From assembly GCA_015066365.1 (NCBI GenBank), contig SVON01000013.1:1-43809 (forward strand): a stretch of DNA of 43,809 nt, read 5' to 3'. Within the stretch, counting starts at the first letter, position 1, and each line of letters begins with the position of its first letter. The notes below the pieces were generated by a model. The model made no database searches. It worked only from the letters and a program-made list of their open reading frames with translations, and was not told the DNA's origin. The DNA is from Oscillospiraceae bacterium (GTDB taxonomy: Bacteria; Bacillota; Clostridia; Oscillospirales; Acutalibacteraceae). Made by a program: the position numbers and the translations under genes. Shown here one piece after another: positions 8,358 to 15,434 of the stretch.

Positions 8358-9048
8358 TACTGTGCACCTCCAACCAATCCTAAAATCAGTTTTGCACAAA
8401 GCGATGAGGTGAAGTCTGTAATTATAGTTCGAAGTTTAGAGTCTTTTTCTTCAACAAAGTTTTGAAGTGCATTAAAGTTCTTTTTGTTTATTGACTGAAC
8501 AAATTTATCCTCTATTCTTGCGATTGTGATAGTTGAAACTCCGTTGTTTAGCAAGTAAGAACGTATCTTCTCCCAACGATGAATAGGATTTATTGCTTCT
8601 TTAATTTGTGAATCTAAAACATCTATCCAATCGTCGATACCTAAATCTTTTGTGGCAACATAATCCGCCAAAGAGAAGAACTGGTTGTAATCCGCATTAT
8701 ATGTGTTGGCAGTATATGCTACGATTTGCTTGCTCGGATAATTTGCGTGTATTTCACGGATAATAAAAGCTCCTTCTTTTTCATATCCTAGTTTTTTCCG
8801 ACGCCGGCAATATCGCACATAATAATTTCATAAGGTTCTACATCCCGTATATTGTCTATATCGTTTTTATGAGTAATCTGATATCCATTTGCTTTCAAAA
8901 AATCTTCAGCGTAAAAACTATTATCATCAATAATAAGGATGTTAATGTTTTTTCTAAGTTCAACCATGCTGTGGCTTTGTTTAATGATGGTCATCTCTGA
9001 TAAATCTGCAATCGTATTCATAATACAGTATATGCGCGGAACTTTCAT
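8357..9048 (-). CDS. Response regulator receiver protein, split by a -1 frameshift
   Basis: The receiver domain begins NINILIIDDNS and its phospho-acceptor is probably the Asp in IIMCDIAGVG. The zero frame then ends at TAG (8789-8791). The continuation, KLGYEKEGAFIIREIHANYP...IVAYTA and a helical C-terminal part, lies in the -1 frame and runs to 8357. The switch point is the heptamer A AAA AAC, in correct zero-frame phase, immediately before the stop (about 8792-8798). Read through, the product is about 230 aa. The start ATG 9048 has AGGAG seven bases upstream. Either ribosomes slip here, or one A is missing from a homopolymer in the assembly or the strain. No DNA-binding domain is evident, so output may be through protein interaction with the coupled kinase. 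Confidence 0.8.
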
Positions 9049-9104
9049 TTTTATTCTCCTCTCAATTGGGCAGTTGCAAAACATTTATGGCAAGACCTAG
9101 AAAT

Positions 9105-9133
9105 ATTATAGGATGAGAAAACTATAAAGTAAA
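9105..9133 (-). promoter_or_regulatory. Sigma-A-type promoter of the two-component operon
   Basis: On the minus strand, TTTACT (9133-9128) and TATAAT (9110-9105) are separated by 17 bp. They lie about 57 bp upstream of the response regulator start. Confidence 0.7.
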
Positions 9134-9157
9134 GATGTTACTGCTCTTTTGTAAAAA

Positions 9158-9194
9158 CAAGAAGGCCGTAAAGTTTTACTTTGCGGCCTTCTTG
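9158..9194 (-). terminator. Terminator downstream of tRNA-Pro
   Basis: A 17-bp inverted repeat (caagaaggccg...cggccttcttg, one mismatch) followed on the minus strand by a T tract (9157-9153). It lies 20 bp past the CCA end of the tRNA. Confidence 0.85.
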
Positions 9195-9214
9195 TGCGGC
9201 AAAAACCGCCGTTT

Positions 9215-9290
9215 TGGTCCGAGTGACAGGGATCGAACCTGCGGCCTGATGGTCCCAAACCACCCGCGCTCCCAGCTGCGCCACACCCGG
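9215..9290 (-). tRNA. tRNA-Pro (anticodon TGG)
   Basis: The reverse complement folds into a 76-nt cloverleaf. The acceptor stem is CCGGGTG/CACTCGG with one G-T pair, the anticodon loop TTTGGGA presents TGG, the T-arm contains GGTTCGATCC, the discriminator is A and CCA is encoded. Its 3' end points towards the AT-rich island at 1-9.1 kb and its 5' side faces GC-rich core genes. tRNA 3' ends are classical integration sites, so this may be the island boundary. Confidence 0.95.
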
Positions 9291-9459
9291 ATATCTATTC
9301 AATTTTTCAGTTTCTTGCGTGGAAGTGGGACAAACTGTGGTCAAACGCAAATTCCACGCATTTTTGAGTTTTCGTAAAGTGCCGAAAGTCCGCACCGTTA
9401 AAGGCTTTTCGGGACTTCTGCAAAATCTCGGCTGTAACTGCCCGACACGCTCCCAAAAC
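9291..9459. other. Intergenic sequence with a 9-bp inverted repeat
   Basis: No gene is supported here. The visible structure is an inverted repeat, TGCGTGGAA (9316-9324) and TTCCACGCA (9352-9360), followed by a T run on the plus strand. It could be a weak terminator or a recombination-site remnant next to the tRNA. The rest shows nothing I can name. Confidence 0.4.
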
Positions 9460-9599
9460 AAGTGGGTGACCGTTACCCTACACCTCGATAGGGCCGGCGG
9501 GATACCAACGGGCTAGGTTAGGAGAATGGCAAAGCCATTCTCGGGGGGCGGCAACGCAACGTTAAACCAGTAACGCTGAAATGCCGCCCCAACCGCCGT
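9460..9599 (-). ncRNA. Candidate structured noncoding RNA, family unknown
   Basis: Minus-strand RNA predicted to start near 9599, just below a good promoter, in sequence with no coding potential. It contains GGGGCGGCA/TGCCGCCCC (9545-9553 with 9582-9590) enclosing CGTTA/TAACG (9560-9564 with 9571-9575). A perfect 9-bp hairpin with a 3-nt loop follows at 9522-9542, and a small GGGT/ACCC hairpin lies near 9460-9475. The 3' end is not defined; it could be processed from a longer transcript running into tRNA-Pro. Size and position would suit a 6S-like or other housekeeping RNA, but I cannot match a family signature. Confidence 0.45.
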
Positions 9600-9605
9600 T
9601 TTTGC

Positions 9606-9634
9606 ATTGTACACCATTTCCGCCGGAAAGTCAA
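9606..9634 (-). promoter_or_regulatory. Strong sigma-A-like promoter for the candidate ncRNA / tRNA-Pro
   Basis: On the minus strand, TTGACT (9634-9629), a 17-bp spacer and TACAAT (9611-9606), each five of six to consensus. It sits between the rnmV stop and the structured region and points away from rnmV, so it is not serving a protein gene. Confidence 0.7.
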
Positions 9635-9666
9635 GGCGAAACGAGGGGGCGGCACAGCAGGCCGGG

Positions 9667-10263
9667 TCACTCCCCCATCTTTACCAGCAGATCCTCCCAC
9701 TCTTCCGTCGTGACGGTGGTGTTCAGCACCTCCAGCAGGCGACCCGCGGACAGGTAGCCGGGCAGGTCCAACGCCGTCAGCAGGCGTTTCCGCCGGGTGG
9801 CGGCATCCGGGTGGCCGGTCAGCCCCAGCTCCATCAAATCCGCCTTGGTCAGCCCCAGGCTCTCCCTCTGGGGGGCTTGCTCATCCTCAAAGGTGACGCC
9901 GGCCCGCTCCAAAGCGGTTATGATCACGGCGGCATCCATCCCCTCTACCCCCAGCAGGCCCTCTTTGGAGGGGGCGGGTTTGCGCCGCTCCTTGCCGGGG
10001 ATGGGGGGCACGTAGGCCTGCACCATCTGCTCCGCCGGGATGCTCCCCTGCAGATGACTGCGAATCACCCCACCGGCCGAGTCGCTGTCGGTGAGGATCA
10101 CCAGCCCTCGCGTTGCCGCCAGGCGGCGCAGCAGGGCCATTTTCTCTGTATCCTTGAACAGGCGAAAGCCGTCGGTGGTCACCACCACCGCCTCCACGGC
10201 GGCGTGGACACGGATGGCATCGTGTTTGCCCTCCACCACAATCGCCTGACGCACCCGGCGCAC
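9667..10263 (-). CDS. rnmV: Ribonuclease M5 (5S rRNA maturation)
   Basis: A 198-aa protein with an N-terminal TOPRIM domain: IVVEGKHD (E11, D15) and VILTDSDSAG (D59, D61) supply the acidic metal site. IPGKERRK...SKEGLLGVEGM is the hallmark of the RNase M5 DUF4093 C-terminal extension. The enzyme trims 5S rRNA precursor in Gram-positive bacteria, usually with ribosomal protein L18. The GTG start at 10263 is supported by GGAGGG six bases upstream inside the holA 3' end; only 2 bp separate the genes, so expression is probably coupled to holA. Confidence 0.93.
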   Translation of the reverse strand: MRRVRQAIVVEGKHDAIRVHAAVEAVVVTTDGFRLFKDTEKMALLRRLAATRGLVILTDSDSAGGVIRSHLQGSIPAEQMVQAYVPPIPGKERRKPAPSKEGLLGVEGMDAAVIITALERAGVTFEDEQAPQRESLGLTKADLMELGLTGHPDAATRRKRLLTALDLPGYLSAGRLLEVLNTTVTTEEWEDLLVKMGE

Positions 10264-10265
10264 CG

Positions 10266-11288
10266 TCAGCCCTCCGCAGCCCGGGCCATCAGCCGGGTCA
10301 CCGTCTGCTCCAGCACCACCCAGGGGTCACCGGGGTTGCTCTTGAGGGTCAGGTCGGTTTTGGCCAGAATATCCAGGCAATCCCGCAGCACCGGCAGGCT
10401 CATCCGCGCCCCATCCCGTGCAGCGTTCTTCAGTTTCCATTCCTTGCCCTTATAGCTCTTAAACTCCGCCGCCAACCGCTCTGCCGGCACACCGGCACCG
10501 GCGGCCACCTTGGCCCGGTACAGATACGCATAATCGCCGGACAACACCGCCAGCACCCCCACCGGGTCCTCCCGCTGGGTGCGGAATTGGTGCAGCAGGT
10601 CGTAGGCCTCCCCTGCCTTGCGGCGAAGGATGGCCTTGGACAGGTCAAACACCTTGGACTCCAGGTTTTTGGGGCAAGCGGTGTAGATCAGCTTACGGGT
10701 GATGTCTCCGTTCACCGCCAGAGCGCACAGCTTATCCAGCTCACCGATGAGCAGATTTAGGTCGTTGCCCACCTGCTCCACCAGATAACTGGCGTCGGTG
10801 AAGTCCAGACTGCACCCCCGGCGCTTGGCACCCGCCATCAGCAGTTTGGCGGTGTCAGCGGGCTCTTTGCGCTTAAACTCCATCGCCACGCCCTTGCTCT
10901 CCGCCAACTTGATCAGGTCTTTCCACGCGTTTTTGCGCTTGTCCGGCTGGACCGTCATCTGCCACAGCACCAGCACACAGGTGTCCGGCATCTGCTCCAC
11001 GATGCGCAGAATCCGCTCCCCGTTATCGGCGTTGAGGGTCAGATCCCGCACCGACACGCACTTACGGTCGCTCATCATCGGCAGAGCCTCCACCGCCTCC
11101 TCCAGTTGCTCCGGGGTGACGGACTGGCCGTCAAATCGCTGGAAATTAAAGGCGTCAAAGTCCTCCTCCACCGTTTGCTTGGCCACCAGGCGGGCATACT
11201 GCTCCACCAGATAACTCTCTGCCCCGTAAAACAGGTAGAGGTTGGCCGTCCCATTCTTAATGATGTCTTTTACTTGGGTTTCGGTCAT
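10266..11288 (-). CDS. holA: DNA polymerase III delta subunit (clamp loader)
   Basis: A 340-aa protein whose N-terminus (NLYLFYGAESYLVEQY) and whole layout match HolA: an AAA+-like domain without a working Walker site, a lid (GNDLNLLIGELDKL), and a C-terminal collar domain (SKAILRRKAGEAYDLL...LKNAARDGARMSLPVL). It opens the beta sliding clamp during clamp loading. The start ATG 11288 overlaps the comEC stop as ATGA, better than the ATG at 11309, whose SD-like GGAG is too close. The gene sits between comEC and rnmV in a core minus-strand operon. Confidence 0.92.
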   Translation of the reverse strand: MTETQVKDIIKNGTANLYLFYGAESYLVEQYARLVAKQTVEEDFDAFNFQRFDGQSVTPEQLEEAVEALPMMSDRKCVSVRDLTLNADNGERILRIVEQMPDTCVLVLWQMTVQPDKRKNAWKDLIKLAESKGVAMEFKRKEPADTAKLLMAGAKRRGCSLDFTDASYLVEQVGNDLNLLIGELDKLCALAVNGDITRKLIYTACPKNLESKVFDLSKAILRRKAGEAYDLLHQFRTQREDPVGVLAVLSGDYAYLYRAKVAAGAGVPAERLAAEFKSYKGKEWKLKNAARDGARMSLPVLRDCLDILAKTDLTLKSNPGDPWVVLEQTVTRLMARAAEG

Positions 11289-13447
11289 CGCCACGGCAAT
11301 ACACTCCATTCTCCATCCGGCTGGACGGTGAAAGTTACATAATCTTCGGTCAACAGCAGGGTCTTGTCGGCATACGCCGGCACGCCCTGCGCCAGCTCCC
11401 GTTGGGCGCAGGTCACCACCGAGGGGGTGTGCACCTGCTTAGGCAGACCGGTATAAATCATCAGCCCGCCGGGATGGGGGCAGGATGCCCCCGGAACGGT
11501 GCCGATCTGCACCGTCTCTGCGCCTAAATTCAGCCGCCACCACGCGTTGGAGGGGGCCATGAGGGTGCAGCCCTGCCACAAAGAAACGGGCTGCTCCGAT
11601 GAAATGCGGGTCACCGGGTCGGGGGCGCCCATACACCACGCGGTATCTGCACAGGCGATCACCTGTGGGGATCCCGCCTGCCGACAGAGGGAGGTCAAGG
11701 CCCCGGTGTCGGACACCGCGCCCTCCCCAATCACCAGATAATCCAGGTGGTGGCAGGCCACCTCCTGCAAAAGTGCGGTGGCCTCGGTCAGGCCGCTGCT
11801 GTGGGTCACCAGCAGAGCGGTCTTCTCCCCTTGCTCCACCACGACCGCCGCTCCATCGGTGACCGGCTGTACCGTCAGCCGGATGGCCGGTTGGGTGAAG
11901 CTCTGTCCCACCCACACCGCCAACAGCAAAAGCGTCAGCAGCGGCGGCAACACCCGCTTGGGGGAAAGGCGGCGGAACACAGCGTAAATCACCAGCAGGC
12001 ACACCGCCGCAAGCAACAAAAACTGCCACAGAGCGGTGACCGAAATCTGCGCCCAGGGAGGGCTACACCACCGGGCCACGCCGGTGAGGTAGCGGGTGCC
12101 ATAACCCGCCAATGCCAACAACGGCTGCCCTAACCAGGCGAGAAACGGAACCGCACAAAGCAATAGACCCATCCAGCCCAGCAAGAGCACCCATCCCGCC
12201 GGCACCACCGCCAATAGGTTGGCCGGCAGATAAGAAACGGAAAACGTGCCGAAGTGATACACCGCCACCGGCAGGGTGAACAGCGTAGCGCTGAGGCACA
12301 CCGCCACCGCGCACCACACGTACCCGACGGTTCGCTGCCACAGCCGCCCCATCGGGTGCTCCGCCAAAGGACGGCGATACAGCCACCCGCACAGCCGCGG
12401 GGTCAGGCACAGCACGCCTGCGGTAGCCAAAAAGGATAACTGAAACCCAACGTGATAGATCTGGTAGGGGTTGATAAGCAATAAGACCGTCAGCGCCAAG
12501 CCCAACGCGTTGAGCCCGTCCGACCGACGGCGCAACGGTACGCCGATGAGCCAACACAGACTCATCAGCCCGGCCCGCATCACCGAGGGAGAGGCGCCCA
12601 CCAGCACCATAAACAGCGCCATCACGGGGATGGTCAGCAGCGCCGACAGGCTTAGTCCGGTCACGCGGCGCAGACCGGCCCGCAGAGCCAACACCACCAA
12701 CGACAGATGCAACCCGGACACCACTAATAGATGGCTGAGCCCGCTACCCCGGAAGGCGGCATCGACCGCCGCAGAAACGCCCTCTCTGCGCCCCAGACAG
12801 AGCGCCGCCAGCACGCCACTCTCCTCCTCCGGGAGAGATTGACACAATATGCGGTAAAGCCGGTCGTTCAGCGCCGCCCCAAAGGAGCGCGCTCCCACCC
12901 CGGTAAAGGGCGGGTCCAGCGGATCCAGCCCCAAGGGGAATGCGCTGAGAAAGATGCCCCGGCTGGGCTGATAGGTGGAAAAGGCGGTGCCGTTCAGCTC
13001 CGCCGAGACGGTAAAGGTATCCCACAGCGCCGGGGTCAAGGCCTCCGGAAAATACATCGCCACCCGGGTGCCGGGTGGAATCAGGTCAGCCCGCTCCACC
13101 TCCACCGTGGCCATTCTGCCCCCGCTGGGCAACGCCACCACCTGACCGGTGATGGTGTCGGTGCGCCCGGAAAGCCGGGCAAGCGGCTCCACCCGCACCA
13201 GGCGAAAGACGGCGGTACACAGCAAAACCAACGCCGCCGCACCAACCATCAGACACCACAGCGTTCGGCGGCACCGCCGAAAGAAAAGGGTGACCAACGG
13301 GAACAGCGCCCCGGCAACCACCGCCCACAGCGGAAGCTTCAAAGCGGGCAAAATCACCGCCAAAGCGGTACACCCCACCGTCAGAAAGGGGCGGCGCACC
13401 GTCCAACCACTCAGCCAAACGTCGTTATCCTCCGCCGAATGGAGCAC
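11285..13447 (-). CDS. comEC: ComEC/Rec2-family competence membrane protein
   Basis: A 720-aa multi-spanning protein. It has N-terminal membrane helices and a DUF4131-like soluble segment (~30-190). The ComEC channel domain contains the characteristic LSHLLVVSGLHLSLV (~235-250) and many hydrophobic segments to ~520. A C-terminal ~190-aa domain occupies the place of the metallo-beta-lactamase nuclease domain. That domain lacks HxHxDH: the expected ISHxDxDH site reads LVIGEGAVSDTGAL, so strand degradation is probably lost while DNA translocation could remain. A GTG start at 13447 is the first start after an in-frame stop, with GGAG and AAAGGA upstream. It leads the comEC-holA-rnmV operon. Confidence 0.9.
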   Translation of the reverse strand: MLHSAEDNDVWLSGWTVRRPFLTVGCTALAVILPALKLPLWAVVAGALFPLVTLFFRRCRRTLWCLMVGAAALVLLCTAVFRLVRVEPLARLSGRTDTITGQVVALPSGGRMATVEVERADLIPPGTRVAMYFPEALTPALWDTFTVSAELNGTAFSTYQPSRGIFLSAFPLGLDPLDPPFTGVGARSFGAALNDRLYRILCQSLPEEESGVLAALCLGRREGVSAAVDAAFRGSGLSHLLVVSGLHLSLVVLALRAGLRRVTGLSLSALLTIPVMALFMVLVGASPSVMRAGLMSLCWLIGVPLRRRSDGLNALGLALTVLLLINPYQIYHVGFQLSFLATAGVLCLTPRLCGWLYRRPLAEHPMGRLWQRTVGYVWCAVAVCLSATLFTLPVAVYHFGTFSVSYLPANLLAVVPAGWVLLLGWMGLLLCAVPFLAWLGQPLLALAGYGTRYLTGVARWCSPPWAQISVTALWQFLLLAAVCLLVIYAVFRRLSPKRVLPPLLTLLLLAVWVGQSFTQPAIRLTVQPVTDGAAVVVEQGEKTALLVTHSSGLTEATALLQEVACHHLDYLVIGEGAVSDTGALTSLCRQAGSPQVIACADTAWCMGAPDPVTRISSEQPVSLWQGCTLMAPSNAWWRLNLGAETVQIGTVPGASCPHPGGLMIYTGLPKQVHTPSVVTCAQRELAQGVPAYADKTLLLTEDYVTFTVQPDGEWSVLPWR

Positions 13448-13479
13448 CGCCGGTCACATCCTTTCTCCTCGTTTTCGCC

Positions 13480-13508
13480 ATTGTACCACATTTTTTGGCC
13501 CGGCACAA
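13480..13508 (-). promoter_or_regulatory. Promoter of the comEC-holA-rnmV operon
   Basis: On the minus strand, TTGTGC (13508-13503), 17 bp, TACAAT (13485-13480), 33 bp upstream of the GTG start. Its -10 context TGGTACAAT is repeated in inverse orientation by the divergent promoter at 13527-13555. Confidence 0.6.
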
Positions 13509-13526
13509 GATTTACGCGGATAATTC

Positions 13527-13555
13527 TTGCCCTAATTCGCGGATTATGGTACAAT
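13527..13555 (+). promoter_or_regulatory. Promoter of the 13586-14483 unit
   Basis: TTGCCC (13527-13532), 17-bp spacer, TACAAT (13550-13555) preceded by TGG, 30 bp before the ATG at 13586. Confidence 0.65.
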
Positions 13556-13585
13556 AGGGTAAATTCCTCACAAGGAGGGCTATTT

Positions 13586-13897
13586 ATGAAGACCGTCCGG
13601 ATCACCGCCCTGCGCCGCACCGAATACCCCGACCTGATGGTGCAGTATGAAAACCCCATCCAGCACGCCTGCGACGTGGCTATCGGGCAGGTATTTTACA
13701 GCCAAAACGGTGAAAGGCCCACCGCCCTCTGCCCCGAAGCGTGGACGGTGATGGCCCCCTACGTGACCACCCTGGCCGCCGGTGGCGGCAACTTTTTTGA
13801 CGGGTGGATGAAAAATCCCTATTCCGCCCTCATCTCCTGCAACGACGGCTTCCGTCCGGTAAGCTTTTTGCTGGAAACGGTGGAAGAAGAACACTAA
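13586..13897 (+). CDS. TIGR04076-family protein
   Basis: A 103-aa protein starting at ATG 13586 after AAGGAGGG. The pattern of an N-terminal strand (KTVRITALRR), a central Cys (HACDVAIGQVF), LCPEAWTVMAPYV and GGGNFFDGW is that of the small TIGR04076 family. Those proteins usually carry two conserved Cys residues and have no established function. The gene is probably co-transcribed with the lipoprotein gene 13 bp downstream. Confidence 0.75.
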   Translation: MKTVRITALRRTEYPDLMVQYENPIQHACDVAIGQVFYSQNGERPTALCPEAWTVMAPYVTTLAAGGGNFFDGWMKNPYSALISCNDGFRPVSFLLETVEEEH

Positions 13898-13910
13898 GCG
13901 AGGTATACGT

Positions 13911-14483
13911 ATGCTGAAACGACTGTTACTGCTGACCCTGTGCGTCCTGCTGCTGGTCGCCCCCTGTGCCTGCGGCGAAGCCGCCGAGGAAGAAGAGAGC
14001 ACCCCCGGCACTAACCAGACCCAAAAGACCGTACCCGCCACCTACGTGCCGGATGAAACCATCAACCGGTTTATCGTGGCGCTGAAAACCCGGGGCGCCT
14101 TTAAAAACCTGGATATCCTATCCGGCACCAGCCCCGATGAATTCGTGGTGCTGTTGGGCGAATGCCGCATCTCCCTCACCGCCGGCAAGCGGGGGATGGC
14201 GGTGGTCGTCCAGGCGGACCGGGGCGAAACCGGGCAGAAAAATCTGTTCGCCGTCTTCTCTCTGCTGACCCAGGTGGCGGACAAGAGCTGTACCGAAGCC
14301 CAGCTGGAGGAGGCTTTTGCCTTTATGAAGCAATACACCGACACCGCCAGCCCCTCCCACCGGGTGTGCAACGAGGTAAAAATTATGTCCTATTCCCCCT
14401 CGGTCAAGGTGGGGGGCACCGAGACCGGTCACCGGTTGGATCTGCTGATTTATAACTACGTGGCCGCCGGTCAGACGCAATAA
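13911..14483 (+). CDS. Putative lipoprotein, unknown function
   Basis: A 190-aa protein with a signal peptide (KRLLLLTLCVLLLVAPCAC) and two adjacent Cys. The second, preceded by Ala, is the better lipidation site. An acidic low-complexity linker (EAAEEEESTPGT) then leads to a mixed alpha/beta domain from ~45 to 185 (ETINRFIVALKTRG...). No named domain recognised. Probably anchored on the outer face of the membrane. A GAGGT ribosome site precedes ATG 13911. Confidence 0.75.
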   Translation: MLKRLLLLTLCVLLLVAPCACGEAAEEEESTPGTNQTQKTVPATYVPDETINRFIVALKTRGAFKNLDILSGTSPDEFVVLLGECRISLTAGKRGMAVVVQADRGETGQKNLFAVFSLLTQVADKSCTEAQLEEAFAFMKQYTDTASPSHRVCNEVKIMSYSPSVKVGGTETGHRLDLLIYNYVAAGQTQ

Positions 14484-14496
14484 ATTTGGGCATTTT

Positions 14497-14537
14497 TGCA
14501 ACAAAAGGTTGCATTTATCCCGCCTTTGTGCTACACT
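14497..14537 (+). promoter_or_regulatory. Promoter with overlapping palindrome
   Basis: TTGCAT (14509-14514), 17-bp spacer, TACACT (14532-14537), upstream of the zinc-ribbon membrane protein. A perfect inverted repeat TGCAAC-N5-GTTGCA overlaps the -35 box and could be an operator or a short RNA hairpin ending the upstream unit. Confidence 0.55.
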
Positions 14538-14602
14538 TACCATAAAGTGGTGCGGTTTTCCCGCGCACTTATAAATAACGGAACTTTGAAAGGAGTTTTA
14601 CT

Positions 14603-15331
14603 ATGTTCTGTCCTAACTGTGGCAAAAACTTGCCCGACAACAGCGCGTTCTGTGACGGCTGTGGCACCCGTTTGGCCGCTGCCCCTGCTCAGCCCGCCGC
14701 ACCGGCTTATGCCGCCCCGGCACAGCCCAACCCCATTTTGGATGACACCATCGCCGCCTTTAAGGGCTTCTTCTCCGGCAACCCCGCCAACGGTCTGCAG
14801 AAGGCCGCTAAGAGCTCCGGCCTGGAGTGGCTGATCCTGTTCGGCATCACCGTCTTCTTCAAGATGTTCTATGCCGCTCTGAGACCCTGCCATCAGGACA
14901 GCGAGTTTGAGGCTTTTGGTCTGCTGGACGGCATTCTCTCTTCCTCTTTGGGCTTCTTTGCTCTGTCCTTTGCCATTCTGCTGCTGTTTAAGCTGGCTTA
15001 CAACAAGGACATCCCGATCGCCAAGATCTTTAACGTTACCGCCTATGCGATGCTGCCCATCGGTTGCTCCGCCCTGCTGAACATCGTCTTCGGCTTTGTG
15101 TGGGACGGCCTGACCGCCACCATTACCAGTCTGGCTTTGATCGCCTTTGCTGTGTTGCTGTACGTGGGCATTCAGCAGTTGTGCGAGATCAAGGTTTCCG
15201 TCTGGGGCTTCATCATTGTGTTGGGCTTTGTGATGCTGCTGGGCGCCGCCTGGCAGGCTCTGTGGGTCGAGCTTCTGGATGGCGAGCTGTACGGCTACTT
15301 CCTGAAGTACTTCCCCAACGCGCTGATCTAA
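14603..15331 (+). CDS. Zinc-ribbon membrane protein, Yip1-like
   Basis: A 242-aa protein. The N-terminus MFCPNCGKNLPDNSAFCDGCG is a zinc-ribbon with two CxxC pairs. An Ala/Pro-rich linker (~27-48) follows, then a membrane domain with about five hydrophobic segments (~75-225), including FFALSFAILLLFKLAY and VLLYVGIQQLCEIKVS. The overall shape resembles Yip1/DUF1282-type membrane proteins common in Clostridia. Function unknown. AAGGAG precedes ATG 14603. Confidence 0.75.
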   Translation: MFCPNCGKNLPDNSAFCDGCGTRLAAAPAQPAAPAYAAPAQPNPILDDTIAAFKGFFSGNPANGLQKAAKSSGLEWLILFGITVFFKMFYAALRPCHQDSEFEAFGLLDGILSSSLGFFALSFAILLLFKLAYNKDIPIAKIFNVTAYAMLPIGCSALLNIVFGFVWDGLTATITSLALIAFAVLLYVGIQQLCEIKVSVWGFIIVLGFVMLLGAAWQALWVELLDGELYGYFLKYFPNALI

Positions 15332-15349
15332 CCTAACCCTAACATAATC

Positions 15350-15383
15350 AAAAGCCGCAAGGTCATAAGACCTTGCGGCTTTT
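15350..15383 (+). terminator. Rho-independent terminator
   Basis: A perfect 15-bp stem (aaaagccgcaaggtc / gaccttgcggctttt) with a 4-base loop and a T run, 18 bp after the membrane protein stop. A-rich on the left, so possibly active in both directions. Confidence 0.92.
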
Positions 15384-15434
15384 TGCATAAGTGGCGCAGG
15401 AGCACCCTATACTTAGAGAAAAGGAGTGATGGCG

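Noticed and set aside
9138-9461. ORF of ~107 aa over the tRNA locus
   Set aside because: It is a translation of tRNA-Pro and flanking sequence (the familiar GVAQLGARV...AGSIPVTRTK artefact).
10430-10648. Small minus-strand ORFs inside holA and similar short ORFs inside other core genes
   Set aside because: Out-of-frame shadows rich in Arg/Pro/Cys without ribosome sites.
12731-13585. Long upstream extension of the TIGR04076 gene
   Set aside because: It is antisense to comEC. The family start MKTVRIT with a strong ribosome site is at 13586.
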